A stretch of DNA of 64,000 nt from Flavonifractor sp052065355. Lineage in GTDB: Bacteria; Bacillota; Clostridia; Oscillospirales; Oscillospiraceae. Under the pieces are notes generated by a model that did not search any database, was not told where the DNA came from, and was given only the letters and a program-made list of their open reading frames with translations. Position numbers and translations under genes: made by a program. Of the stretch, positions 1-9,891 are shown piece by piece; position 1 is the stretch's first letter, and every line of letters begins with the position of its first letter. The DNA lies in NCBI RefSeq assembly GCF_052065355.1, contig NZ_JBQHUF010000010.1:50787-114786 (forward strand), read 5' to 3'.

Positions 1-1
1 C

Positions 2-751
2 ACCACCGCCGGCACCGCCTCTGAGATCACCCGGTTCTGCATCATCACCGACACTTCCCGGAAGGTGAAGATGGCCATTGTGGACTGGCGGGTCACCCCC
101 AAGATCGCCGTCAATGATCCGGTGCTGATGAAGGGCATGCCCGCCTCCCTCACCGCCGCCACCGGCATGGACGCCATGACCCACGCCATTGAGGCCTACG
201 TGTCCACCGCCGCCAACGTACTTACCGACTCCGCCGCCCTGATGGCCGTGAAGATGATCTACCAGTACCTGCCCAAGGCGGTGGCCAACGGCGACTACAT
301 GTGGGCCCGGGACAAGATGGCCTACGCCCAGTACCTGGCGGGCATCGCCTTCAACAACGCCTCCCTGGGCTACGTCCACGCCATGGCCCACCAGCTGGGC
401 GGCTACTACAACCTGCCCCACGGCGTGTGCAACGCCATTTTGCTGCCCTACGTGGAGGAGTTCAACCTCATCGGCAACCTGAACCGGTTCCGGGATCTGG
501 CGGAGGCCATGGGCGAGAAGATCGACGGTCTGTCCACCGGGGACGCCGCCGCCAAGGCCATTCAGGCCATCCGCACCATCAGCAAGCAGGTGGGCATCCC
601 CGCCAACCTGAAGGTGCTGGGGGTCAAGCCGGAAGACTTTGAGGTGATGGCGGAAAACGCCATGAAGGACGTGTGCTGTCTCACCAATCCCCGCAAGGCC
701 ACCAAGGAGCAGGTCATCGAGATCTACCGCCGGGCCTACGAGGGCGAATAA
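2..751 (+). CDS. iron-containing alcohol dehydrogenase, 3' part
   Basis: The reading frame is open from base 2, so the 5' end lies outside the window; about 249 C-terminal residues are present. Family III (iron-activated) dehydrogenases interconvert alcohols and aldehydes with NAD(P)H in the cytoplasm, usually in fermentation. The metal-ligand motifs are visible: THAIEAYVS and, further on, HAMAHQLGGYYNLPHG, which supplies the two further histidines. The C-terminus, ending RRAYEGE, is of normal family length. A strong terminator follows at once, so this is the last gene of its unit. The substrate cannot be told from this part; butanol-, ethanol- or 1,3-propanediol-type enzymes all share these motifs. 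Confidence 0.93.
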   Translation, partial: TTAGTASEITRFCIITDTSRKVKMAIVDWRVTPKIAVNDPVLMKGMPASLTAATGMDAMTHAIEAYVSTAANVLTDSAALMAVKMIYQYLPKAVANGDYMWARDKMAYAQYLAGIAFNNASLGYVHAMAHQLGGYYNLPHGVCNAILLPYVEEFNLIGNLNRFRDLAEAMGEKIDGLSTGDAAAKAIQAIRTISKQVGIPANLKVLGVKPEDFEVMAENAMKDVCCLTNPRKATKEQVIEIYRRAYEGE

Positions 752-760
752 GAAACCCCC

Positions 761-801
761 TACCGGGCGTACCTCACGGTACGTCCGGTATTATTGTTTT
801 T
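761..801 (+). terminator. rho-independent terminator after the alcohol dehydrogenase
   Basis: A stem of about 12 bp (ACCGGGCGTACC with GGTACGTCCGGT, one G-T pair) is followed by a T-rich run, starting 10 bases after the stop codon. Confidence 0.85.
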
Positions 802-814
802 CAATAAATTTATA

Positions 815-843
815 TTGACTTACAGGTTGTTCTGTGGTAGGAT
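815..843 (+). promoter_or_regulatory. sigma-A-type promoter of the small membrane protein pair
   Basis: TTGACT (815-820) and TAGGAT (838-843) are separated by 17 bases. The predicted transcript starts only about 20 bases before the AAAGGAGG ribosome site of the gene at 867. Confidence 0.6.
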
Positions 844-866
844 GGCCCCGAAAGGAGGGATGCCCT

Positions 867-1409
867 ATGACACCCTCACCCGCCTCCCGGTTCGGAGGCT
901 TTGCCGCGGGACACTTCGTGGTCACCGCTCTGTCCGCCCCTTTGATCTTTCTGATGCCCGGCCTTCTGACACTGGCCGCCACACCTCTGGGAGCACTGTT
1001 GCTGATGGCGGTTTGCTATCTCCCCGCCGGGTGGATCGTGGCTACCCTCCGGGGCTGGCACCAGCCTTCGCCCAAGACGGGGCTGAAGGCCGTCCTCTAC
1101 CCAGCCCTATTTGCCTGGGGCTGGGCCTTCGGCGGATGGCTGCTGTTTATCTGTCCACTCTCACCGCTGGGCAATGTGGGCTTTCTGATGCTGCTGAGCA
1201 CCTACTTTCTGGCATGCCCGTCCTTTGTCTTTATGCTGTCGGCCCTGAACTTTTCTCTCGGCGTCCCTCTGGACAGCCTCCTTGCCAATGCCCCGTTTCT
1301 CCCGCTGTGGTACCTGTGCATGTTCCTGGCGGGGCTGCTGCCGCCGCTGCTGTTCTTTCTGGGGTCCCTGCTGCCCCATCGGATGAAGGAGGATTTTGAT
1401 GAAACGTAA
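867..1409 (+). CDS. small polytopic membrane protein of unknown function
   Basis: This is a 180-residue, strongly hydrophobic protein with about four or five likely membrane segments (roughly residues 8-30, 34-55, 68-90, 100-120 and 145-165) and almost no polar domains. I do not recognise the family. The ATG at 867 is chosen because AAAGGAGGG sits just upstream; an in-frame GTG at 834 would extend it into the promoter. The next gene overlaps it by 11 bases, so the two are co-transcribed and probably translationally coupled. It may be an integral membrane partner for the anchored protein that follows. Function unknown; the coding call rests on the ribosome site, the coupling and the consistent membrane pattern. 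Confidence 0.75.
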   Translation: MTPSPASRFGGFAAGHFVVTALSAPLIFLMPGLLTLAATPLGALLLMAVCYLPAGWIVATLRGWHQPSPKTGLKAVLYPALFAWGWAFGGWLLFICPLSPLGNVGFLMLLSTYFLACPSFVFMLSALNFSLGVPLDSLLANAPFLPLWYLCMFLAGLLPPLLFFLGSLLPHRMKEDFDET

Positions 1410-1854
1410 ACAGCTCCTTTTGACCGGTCTTGTGTGCCTGCTGCTTCTGGCGGGCTTTCTCGGCTGGCAGCTGCTGTCCAGCTACACCCTGGCGATCCGC
1501 CTGAACTGGGGCATCTCTGTCCCCTTTCTGGCCCGCACCACCCCCTATTATGAAAAGGATTCCGGCCCCAGCTTTCTCGGGGACGGCATCCGGTACCATG
1601 TATTCTCGTACCGGTACGAGGATTTCATTGACCAGATGTTCGCCTGGGCCAGCGTGGATCGGAAGACCATCTACTATGACAGCCTTACCCAGGCCGCCGA
1701 AACCTGGCTGGATGAGATCGAAGTCCCCGCTGAGTACCGTCCTGACTATGATGCTTGCTCCAGCTGGTATGGCTCCAAGTCGGACCACAGCGAGATCATC
1801 TTCTACTGGGACGCGGAGCGGAACCTGCTCTACTGTCTGGAATCCTTTCTCTGA
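1399..1854 (+). CDS. membrane-anchored small extracytoplasmic protein, unknown
   Basis: A 151-residue protein with an N-terminal hydrophobic segment (about residues 6-25, after MKRKQ) and a polar, Tyr- and Asp-rich remainder that should face outside. The segment ends LVCLLLLAGFLGW; its one Cys is not in a good lipobox, so a membrane anchor is more likely than a lipoprotein. The ATG at 1399 follows AAGGAGG; the alternative TTG at 1396 is less likely. It overlaps the preceding membrane-protein gene by 11 bases, suggesting a two-gene unit. I do not recognise a family. Confidence 0.72.
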   Translation: MKRKQLLLTGLVCLLLLAGFLGWQLLSSYTLAIRLNWGISVPFLARTTPYYEKDSGPSFLGDGIRYHVFSYRYEDFIDQMFAWASVDRKTIYYDSLTQAAETWLDEIEVPAEYRPDYDACSSWYGSKSDHSEIIFYWDAERNLLYCLESFL

Positions 1855-1874
1855 CCGTCCGGCCGAAATGGCGG

Positions 1875-1902
1875 TTGACAACGGCCTAAAATGTGATAGA
1901 AT
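1875..1902 (+). promoter_or_regulatory. promoter of the alaS T-box transcript
   Basis: TTGACA (1875-1880) and TAGAAT (1897-1902) are 16 bases apart, directly upstream of the T-box leader. Confidence 0.75.
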
Positions 1903-1904
1903 AG

Positions 1905-2142
1905 TACAGCTAAAGGCCGTGACGAAACCAAGCGGATCGCGCCGCGTTCAGCGAGAGGGGATGGTGAAAGCCCTCCGCGATACGGGTCCGCAAGCCACTT
2001 CTGAGCCGCCCGGGAGGACCGGGACGAATCATCCCCGTTATCGGATGCAATGAGATGCGCCCTTAAGGCGCAGATCAGGGTGGTACCGTGGAGTTAACAT
2101 TGCTTCGCCCCTGACATGGGGGCGGAGCTTATTTTTTTGCAA
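1905..2142 (+). ncRNA. T-box riboswitch leader of alaS
   Basis: The conserved T-box sequence AGGGTGGTACCGTG lies at 2077-2090. It is followed by a terminator hairpin (GCTTCGCCCC paired with GGGGCGGAGC, about 2102-2129) and a T run at 2132-2137. Upstream, the leader contains a GAGAGGGG...GGTGAAAGCC segment typical of the stem I / stem III region. In T-box leaders uncharged tRNA pairs with a specifier codon and with the T-box bulge, stabilising the antiterminator. Position directly before alaS predicts tRNA-Ala as effector; I could not place the Ala specifier codon with certainty. The terminator ends about 20 bases before the alaS start. Confidence 0.92.
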
Positions 2143-2157
2143 AAGAGGAGAGTTTTT

Positions 2158-4827
<2,670 letters not shown>

Positions 4828-4839
4828 ACGCAACGGATA

Positions 4840-4886
4840 AAAGAAGAAGGCCCGCGGAACGAATGTTCCGCGGGCCTTCTTCTTAT
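4840..4886. terminator. bidirectional terminator between alaS and the kinase-like gene
   Basis: A near-perfect palindrome, AAGAAGAAGGCCCGCGGAAC with its complement around a GAAT loop, has A-rich and T-rich flanks. It can end both convergent transcripts. Confidence 0.9.
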
Positions 4887-4890
4887 TTCC

Positions 4891-5487
4891 TTATTCCCCG
4901 TCCAGCATGGTCTGGGCGGCCGCCTTGATGACCTTCACCGCCGCATCGATGCCGATACGGCTGTTGATGCACAGGTCATACTCCCGGCTCTGTCCCCAGC
5001 GGCCGGTGGCAAAGTAATTGTAATAGGACGCCCTGGACTTATCCTGCCGGATCACGTAGCTCTCCAGATTGGGCTCCGTCACGCCGTATTCCTCCCTGGC
5101 CCGGCGTACCCGCTGGTCCAGAGGGGCGTTGACAAACACCTTCAGCACATGGGGCTCCTCCCGGAGGATATAATCGGCACAGCGTCCCACGATCACGCAG
5201 GACTCCCGGGCAGCCGCGGCCTTGATGACCTTGGCCTGGGCAATGAACACCTGGTCAGGCACAGAGGGTGTGGCGACCGAAGTATACAGGTCGTACAAAA
5301 AGCTGTTGGTAGGACGCTGATGCTCGGTATCCCGAATAAAATTCTCAGAAAAACCGGTCTTTTTTGCCACTTCGGTGATCAGCTGCTTGTCGTAAAAGGT
5401 GATCCCCATCTCCTCCGACAGCCGTTTGGCGATCAGCCGCCCACCGGATCCGTACTCCCGGCCAATGGTAATAACGATGTGCTTCAT
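4891..5487 (-). CDS. cytidylate kinase-like family protein
   Basis: A 198-residue P-loop protein of the cytidylate-kinase-like (AAA_26) family found widely in Clostridia. The N-terminus MKHIVITIGREYGSGGR carries the GREYGSGG nucleotide loop; VIVGRCADYIL and a DKSRASYYNYF stretch follow, as in relatives. Members resemble CMP kinase, but most are uncharacterised and are not the main Cmk. The ATG at 5487 is preceded by a perfect AGGAGG; the upstream in-frame extension passes through the promoter and is rejected. It is a single-gene unit convergent with alaS. The actual phosphoryl acceptor is unknown. Confidence 0.88.
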   Translation of the reverse strand: MKHIVITIGREYGSGGRLIAKRLSEEMGITFYDKQLITEVAKKTGFSENFIRDTEHQRPTNSFLYDLYTSVATPSVPDQVFIAQAKVIKAAAARESCVIVGRCADYILREEPHVLKVFVNAPLDQRVRRAREEYGVTEPNLESYVIRQDKSRASYYNYFATGRWGQSREYDLCINSRIGIDAAVKVIKAAAQTMLDGE

Positions 5488-5511
5488 AAGGACACCTCCT
5501 ATCCTGTTTTT

Positions 5512-5540
5512 AGTATAAAGCATTTTGGCCCCCCCGTCAA
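5512..5540 (-). promoter_or_regulatory. promoter of the cytidylate-kinase-like gene
   Basis: Read on the minus strand: TTGACG, 17 bases, TATACT, about 25 bases before the start codon. Confidence 0.7.
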
Positions 5541-5648
5541 AGGTGATTTTGTCTGGGTTTGGATTTGCAACCCATATGTAATATTGGTGCACTTCCCTCC
5601 GGCCTGTCCCGGCCGTTTTCGTCAATTTTGCAATTTTTTATTTTTCTC

Positions 5649-5677
5649 TTGCAATTCCAAAAGCCTTGAATTATAAT
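5649..5677 (+). promoter_or_regulatory. promoter of gdhA
   Basis: TTGCAA (5649-5654), 17-base spacer, TATAAT (5672-5677). This leaves a leader of about 90 bases before gdhA, in which I see no clear riboswitch. Confidence 0.7.
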
Positions 5678-5771
5678 AACTTCATCTTGAAAAAGCAAGC
5701 GCTGCTTCCCGGGTCACACCGGAAAAATTCGGCGGGTCTGCTGAGGCCGCCATACAAAGGGGTTTGGCAAT

Positions 5772-7127
5772 ATGGCATTTACGATCACCAATTCTTACCT
5801 TCAGAATGTGTACGAAGGCGTATGCAAGAAGAACGCCCATGAGCCCGAGTTCCTTCAGGCCGTCGGTGAGGTGCTGGAGACCCTCCAGCCTGTGTTCAAC
5901 CAGAAGCCCGAGCTGGCCAAGATGGGCATCATCGACCGTATGGTGGAGCCTGAGCGCAGCCTGCTGTTCCGCGTTTCCTGGGTGGACGACAAGGGCCAGG
6001 TGCAGGTGAACCGCGGCTACCGGGTGCAGTTCTCCACCGCTATCGGCCCCTCCAAGGGCGGCCTGCGGTTCCATCCCTCCGTCAACCTGTCCATCATCAA
6101 GTTCCTGGGCTTCGAGCAGGTGTTCAAGAACTCCCTGACCGGTCTGCCCATGGGCGGCGGCAAGGGCGGCGCGGACTTTGATCCCAAGGGCAAGAGCAAC
6201 AACGAGGTCATGCGTTTCTGCCAGTCCTTCATGACTGAGCTGCAGCGCCACATCGGCCCCGACACCGACGTGCCCGCCGGCGATATCGGCGTGGGCGCCC
6301 GTGAGATCGGCTACATGTTCGGCCAGTACAAGCGCATCCGCAACGAGTTCAACGGTGTCCTCACCGGCAAGGGCCTGACCTACGGCGGCTCCCTGGCCCG
6401 TACCGAGGCCACCGGCTACGGCCTGTGCTACTTCACCGACGAGATGCTGAAGGCCGCCGGCAAGTCCTTCCAGGGCCACAGCGTGGTCATCTCCGGCTCC
6501 GGCAACGTGGCTATCTACGCCAACCAGAAGGCCAGCGAGCTGGGCGGCAAGGTCATCGCCATGAGCGACTCCAACGGCTACATCGTGGACGAGAACGGTA
6601 TCGACTACAAGGTCATCCAGGAGATCAAGGAGGTCAAGCGGGCTCGTATCAAGACCTATCTGGACTATGTGCCCACCGCCAAGTATTTCGAGGGCTGCCA
6701 GGGCATCTGGACTGTCCCCTGCGACATCGCCCTGCCCTGCGCCACTCAGAACGAGCTGCCTCTGGAGGGCGCCAAGGCTCTGGTAGAGCACGGCTGCTTC
6801 GCCGTGGCTGAGGGTGCCAACATGCCCTCCACTCCCGAGGCCGTGGCCTACTTCCAGGAGCACGGCGTACTGTTTGGGCCTGCCAAGGCTGCCAACGCCG
6901 GCGGCGTGGCTACCTCCGGTCTGGAAATGAGCCAGAACTCCATGCGTCTGAGCTGGACCTTTGAGGAAGTGGACCAGAAGCTCCACGGCATCATGACCAA
7001 CATCTATCACAATGCCGCCAAGTTTGCCGAGGAGTATGGCATGCCCGGCAACTTCGTGGCGGGCGCCAACATCGCCGGCTTCATGAAGGTGGCCGACGCC
7101 ATGATCTGGCAGGGTGTTTCTTACTAA
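5772..7127 (+). CDS. gdhA: NADP-type glutamate dehydrogenase
   Basis: Interconverts glutamate and 2-oxoglutarate plus ammonia; a hexameric cytoplasmic enzyme linking nitrogen assimilation and amino-acid fermentation. The 451-residue length and the N-terminus fit the clostridial/enterobacterial small-subunit (GdhA) class. Visible are GGLRFHPSVN, the catalytic-lysine segment PMGGGKGG (about 126-133), and the nucleotide-binding SGSGNVA near residue 241. Cofactor preference (NADP or NAD) is inferred from the family, not proven. The ATG at 5772 follows a modest AAAGGGG site. It has its own promoter and a strong terminator just after the stop. The last 37 coding bases and the terminator are duplicated 252 bp downstream. 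Confidence 0.97.
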   Translation: MAFTITNSYLQNVYEGVCKKNAHEPEFLQAVGEVLETLQPVFNQKPELAKMGIIDRMVEPERSLLFRVSWVDDKGQVQVNRGYRVQFSTAIGPSKGGLRFHPSVNLSIIKFLGFEQVFKNSLTGLPMGGGKGGADFDPKGKSNNEVMRFCQSFMTELQRHIGPDTDVPAGDIGVGAREIGYMFGQYKRIRNEFNGVLTGKGLTYGGSLARTEATGYGLCYFTDEMLKAAGKSFQGHSVVISGSGNVAIYANQKASELGGKVIAMSDSNGYIVDENGIDYKVIQEIKEVKRARIKTYLDYVPTAKYFEGCQGIWTVPCDIALPCATQNELPLEGAKALVEHGCFAVAEGANMPSTPEAVAYFQEHGVLFGPAKAANAGGVATSGLEMSQNSMRLSWTFEEVDQKLHGIMTNIYHNAAKFAEEYGMPGNFVAGANIAGFMKVADAMIWQGVSY

Positions 7128-7211
7128 GCAGAACGTCTACAGCAATATAACCGTTTTAGGGGGCTGCGGCATTGCCGCAGCCCCTTTTTCGTCGGCCACC
7201 GGGGCCCCATC
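7091..7211 (+). repeat. 121-bp direct repeat, copy 1 (gdhA 3' end plus terminator)
   Basis: This copy covers the last 37 bases of gdhA, the stop codon, a short spacer and the terminator. A second copy at 7343-7463 differs at five positions, with no indels. The offset is 252 bp. Confidence 0.92.
7159..7190 (+). terminator. gdhA terminator
   Basis: GGGGCTGCGGC pairs with GCCGCAGCCCC around an ATT loop and is followed by five T. Confidence 0.92.
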
Positions 7212-7340
7212 GCAGATGGGGCGGCGCGATAAGCGCCGTCCAAGTGTTTTGCCGCCAGGCAAAACCTTGATGCCGGGCGGATTCACTCCGCCCGAGCAGA
7301 TTCAATTATTGGGGTCCCCAGCCCGCCCCGCAGGCTGGGG
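7205..7340. repeat. cluster of five small palindromes between the two repeat copies
   Basis: Five hairpin-forming dyads follow each other: CCCCATC/GATGGGG (7205-7221), GGCGC/GCGCC (7223-7237), TTTTGCC/GGCAAAA (7247-7264), GGGCGG/CCGCCC (7275-7293) and CCCCAGCC/GGCTGGGG (7316-7340). No reading frame here looks real. This is a non-coding, REP-like patch. Confidence 0.75.
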
Positions 7341-7342
7341 CT

Positions 7343-7463
7343 GGCCGACGCTACGATCTGGCAGGGCGTTTCTTACTAAGCAAAACGTCTACAGCAATAT
7401 AACCGTTTTAGGGGGCTGCGGCATTGCCGCAGCCCCTTTTTCGTCGGCCACCGGGACCCCATC
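7343..7463 (+). repeat. 121-bp direct repeat, copy 2
   Basis: About 96% identical to 7091-7211. The gdhA-derived tail (7343-7379) has no upstream coding frame here, so it is a duplicated fragment rather than a gene. It carries a second complete terminator at 7411-7442. Confidence 0.92.
7411..7442 (+). terminator. duplicated gdhA-type terminator
   Basis: Same GGGGCTGCGGC/GCCGCAGCCCC hairpin and T run as the first copy. Confidence 0.85.
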
Positions 7464-7480
7464 AAAGTGCCTCCGGCGGC

Positions 7481-7624
7481 ACCGCTTTCTTTCCAAAGAA
7501 AGCGGTGGGAAAGAAAGGGTCAGGGCGGGGGATTCCGAATTTCCCCCGCCCCAACACCCCACCCCTTAAAAACGGCCAATCAGGGGGGCTGCGGCCCCCC
7601 TATTGGATGTACCCCCTGGGGTAC
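7481..7624. repeat. second palindrome cluster before the FAD oxidoreductase gene
   Basis: Four dyads: a perfect 12-bp stem ACCGCTTTCTTT/AAAGAAAGCGGT (7481-7506), GGCGGGGGA/TCCCCCGCC (7524-7550), GGGGGG/CCCCCC (7583-7600) and GTACCCC/GGGGTAC (7609-7624). With the preceding repeats they fill the 595-bp gap between gdhA and the next gene. Confidence 0.75.
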
Positions 7625-7655
7625 AGACCAATGCGAACCTCCGTCACCTTTCCGC

Positions 7656-7684
7656 TTGTACTTTTCGAACCTTTCCTGTATCAT
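7656..7684 (+). promoter_or_regulatory. promoter of the FAD oxidoreductase gene
   Basis: TTGTAC (7656-7661), 17-base spacer, TATCAT (7679-7684), about 38 bases before the start codon. Confidence 0.6.
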
Positions 7685-7722
7685 AATATCTATTGAACAA
7701 GCCGTTTTCTTGAGGTGACAGT

Positions 7723-9306
7723 ATGCTCCGTATTCAAAATATCGCCCTCCCCCTGGACGGGGGCGAGGCTCAACTGAAAAAGAAGGCCGCCCGTATTCTG
7801 GGGATCAAACCGGATGTCATCACCAGTCTCACTCTGGCCCGGCAGTCCATCGACGCCCGGAAAAAGAACGACGTCCATTACGTCTGCACCATCGACGTGG
7901 CTGTGGCCGACGAGGAAAAAGTCATGGCCCGGTGCCGGGACAAGCACGTGAGCCTGCACCAGAGCACCCCCTACGTCTTTCCTCCGGTGCGGCGGAGCTC
8001 CTCCCTGCCGCCGGTGGTGGTGGGCATGGGCCCGGCGGGACTGTTCGCCGCGCTGTTCCTGGCCCGGAACGGTCTGACTCCCATCGTGCTGGAGCGGGGC
8101 CGCCCGGTGGAGGAGCGCACTGCCGATGTAGAGAAATTCTGGTCCACCGGTGTGCTGGACCCAACCTCCAACGTGCAGTTCGGCGAGGGCGGCGCGGGCA
8201 CCTTCTCCGACGGCAAGCTGAACACCGGCACCCACGATGCCCGGATCTCCACTGTATTCCGGGAACTGGTGGCGTCGGGGGCTCCGGCGGATATTCTGTA
8301 CCAGCACAAGCCCCACATCGGCACCGACGTGCTGCGGGACGTAGTGAAAAACATCCGGCTGGAGCTGATCCGGCTGGGCTGCGACGTGCGCTTCGGCCAT
8401 CAGCTCACCGGCCTCACCCTCCGGGACGGAGCGGTGGCGGGACTGACGGTGGAGGGCCCTCAGGGGGCCTACGACCTGCCCTGCGACGCACTGGTGCTCT
8501 CCCCCGGCCACTCCGCCCGGGACACCTTCCAGATGCTCCACGAGGCGGGCGTGCCCATGGAGCAGAAGGCCTTTGCCATCGGGGTGCGCATCGAGCATCC
8601 CCAGAGCGCCATTTCCCTGGCTCAGTTTGGCCCGGCCTGGGAGACGCTCCCCGCCGCCGATTACAAGCTGGCCTGCCACCTGCCTAACGGCCGCTCCGCC
8701 TTCACCTTCTGCGTCTGCCCCGGCGGCCAGGTGGTGGCCGCCGCCTCGGAGGAGGGGCGGCTGGTGACCAACGGCATGAGCTGCCGGGCCAGAGACGGCC
8801 GGAACATCAACGGCGGCTTCCTGGTGGGGGTCAACCCCGCCGACTTCGGCTCCGACCACCCGCTAGCGGGCGTGTCCTTCCAGCGGCACTGGGAGGAGGC
8901 CGCCTTCCAGCTGGGCGGCGGCGGTTACCTGGCTCCCGCCCAGACGGTGAAAGACTTCCTGGCCCGGCAGGCCTCCAGGGCTCTGGGCTCGGTGGAGCCC
9001 ACCTACCGGCCCGGCGTTACTCCCACCGATCTGGGCCGCTGTCTGCCCGACTATGTGACGGACACTCTCCGGGGCGCTCTGCCGGTATTTGACCGGAAGC
9101 TCCACGGCTTTGCCGCGCCGGACAGCCTGCTCACCGGCGTGGAGACCCGCTCCTCCTCCCCTGTCCGCATTCTGCGTGGGGAGGACTTCCAGTCTGCCGT
9201 CCGGGGCCTCTACCCCTGCGGCGAGGGCGCTGGTTATGCGGGAGGCATCACCTCCGCCGCCGTAGACGGCATCCGGGTGGCCGAGGCGGTAGCCGGTCAG
9301 CCATAA
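7723..9306 (+). CDS. NAD(P)/FAD-dependent oxidoreductase (COG2509 type)
   Basis: A 527-residue flavoprotein of the uncharacterised FAD-dependent dehydrogenase group common in Firmicutes. An N-terminal domain of about 90 residues (ferredoxin-like in relatives) precedes the dinucleotide-binding GMGPAG loop at 101-106, followed by VLERGRPVEERT. Conserved VQFGEGGAGTFSDGKLNTG and the C-terminal YPCGEGAGYAGGITSAAVDG, which binds FAD in the family, are present. The ATG at 7723 follows GAGGTGACAGT. It is transcribed alone between two terminators. No substrate is known for the family with confidence; a redox role is all that can be inferred. Confidence 0.9.
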   Translation: MLRIQNIALPLDGGEAQLKKKAARILGIKPDVITSLTLARQSIDARKKNDVHYVCTIDVAVADEEKVMARCRDKHVSLHQSTPYVFPPVRRSSSLPPVVVGMGPAGLFAALFLARNGLTPIVLERGRPVEERTADVEKFWSTGVLDPTSNVQFGEGGAGTFSDGKLNTGTHDARISTVFRELVASGAPADILYQHKPHIGTDVLRDVVKNIRLELIRLGCDVRFGHQLTGLTLRDGAVAGLTVEGPQGAYDLPCDALVLSPGHSARDTFQMLHEAGVPMEQKAFAIGVRIEHPQSAISLAQFGPAWETLPAADYKLACHLPNGRSAFTFCVCPGGQVVAAASEEGRLVTNGMSCRARDGRNINGGFLVGVNPADFGSDHPLAGVSFQRHWEEAAFQLGGGGYLAPAQTVKDFLARQASRALGSVEPTYRPGVTPTDLGRCLPDYVTDTLRGALPVFDRKLHGFAAPDSLLTGVETRSSSPVRILRGEDFQSAVRGLYPCGEGAGYAGGITSAAVDGIRVAEAVAGQP

Positions 9307-9312
9307 GTACAG

Positions 9313-9344
9313 AAGTGCTGCCGCATCTGCGGCGCCACTTTTTT
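9313..9344 (+). terminator. probable terminator after the FAD oxidoreductase gene
   Basis: An imperfect hairpin (AAGTG..GCCGC with GCGGC..CACTT) is followed by a T run. Confidence 0.6.
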
Positions 9345-9405
9345 CGGTTGCGATGCAATCATCCGCCCGTCCCAGGTGTGTTATGGGCAGAAAGGAGAGA
9401 GAGCC

Positions 9406-9891
9406 ATGGCCATGCAGCTCCGGGGGGACGCCCCCTTCTCCTACGCAATGGAGCATTATCTGGATACGGTTTACCGGGCGGCCTGCCACAACGCCCCTAC
9501 GGTGCAGGACGCGGAGGATGTGACCCAGGAGGTCTTTGAGGCCCTGCTGCGCAGCGGCAAGGCCTTTGCCGACGGGGAGCATCTGAAGGCGTGGCTGCTG
9601 CGGGTGGCCATCAACAAGTGCAAAAACCTCCACCGGGCCAAGCGGTCGGAGGAGGTACCCCTGCCGCCCCAGTTCCCCGCCCCGGCGGAGCTGGACGGCT
9701 CGGTGCTGGACGAGGTGCGTGCTCTGCCGGAGCCCTACCGCAACGCCATCTACCTGCACTATTTTGAGGGCTACACCGCCAAGGAGATCGGAGAGATCCT
9801 TGGCACCAAGCGGAACACCGTCCTGTCCTGGCTGTCCCGGGGACGGCAGGCCCTGCGGGCGCGGATGATCGGAGGGTTTGAAGATGAATAG
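9406..9891 (+). CDS. ECF-type RNA polymerase sigma factor
   Basis: A 161-residue extracytoplasmic-function sigma factor. Region 2 is recognisable in DAEDVTQEVFEALL (core binding and -10 recognition). Region 4 is recognisable in YTAKEIGEILGTKRNTVLSW, a helix-turn-helix for the -35 element. The first ATG at 9406 lies 8 bases after AAAGGAG; a GTG at 9376 would include that ribosome site and is rejected. The next gene overlaps it by 8 bases and encodes a single-pass membrane protein, the usual arrangement for a sigma factor and the protein that restrains it. Target promoters cannot be told from here. Confidence 0.93.
   Translation: MAMQLRGDAPFSYAMEHYLDTVYRAACHNAPTVQDAEDVTQEVFEALLRSGKAFADGEHLKAWLLRVAINKCKNLHRAKRSEEVPLPPQFPAPAELDGSVLDEVRALPEPYRNAIYLHYFEGYTAKEIGEILGTKRNTVLSWLSRGRQALRARMIGGFEDE

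Noticed and set aside
7114..7569. Open frame across the gdhA duplication
   Set aside because: Its apparent internal repeat comes from the duplicated DNA; the frame crosses two terminators and several palindromes, and no ribosome site is present.
7205..7624. CRISPR array
   Set aside because: The palindromes differ from each other and have no regular repeat-spacer pattern; no cas genes are near.
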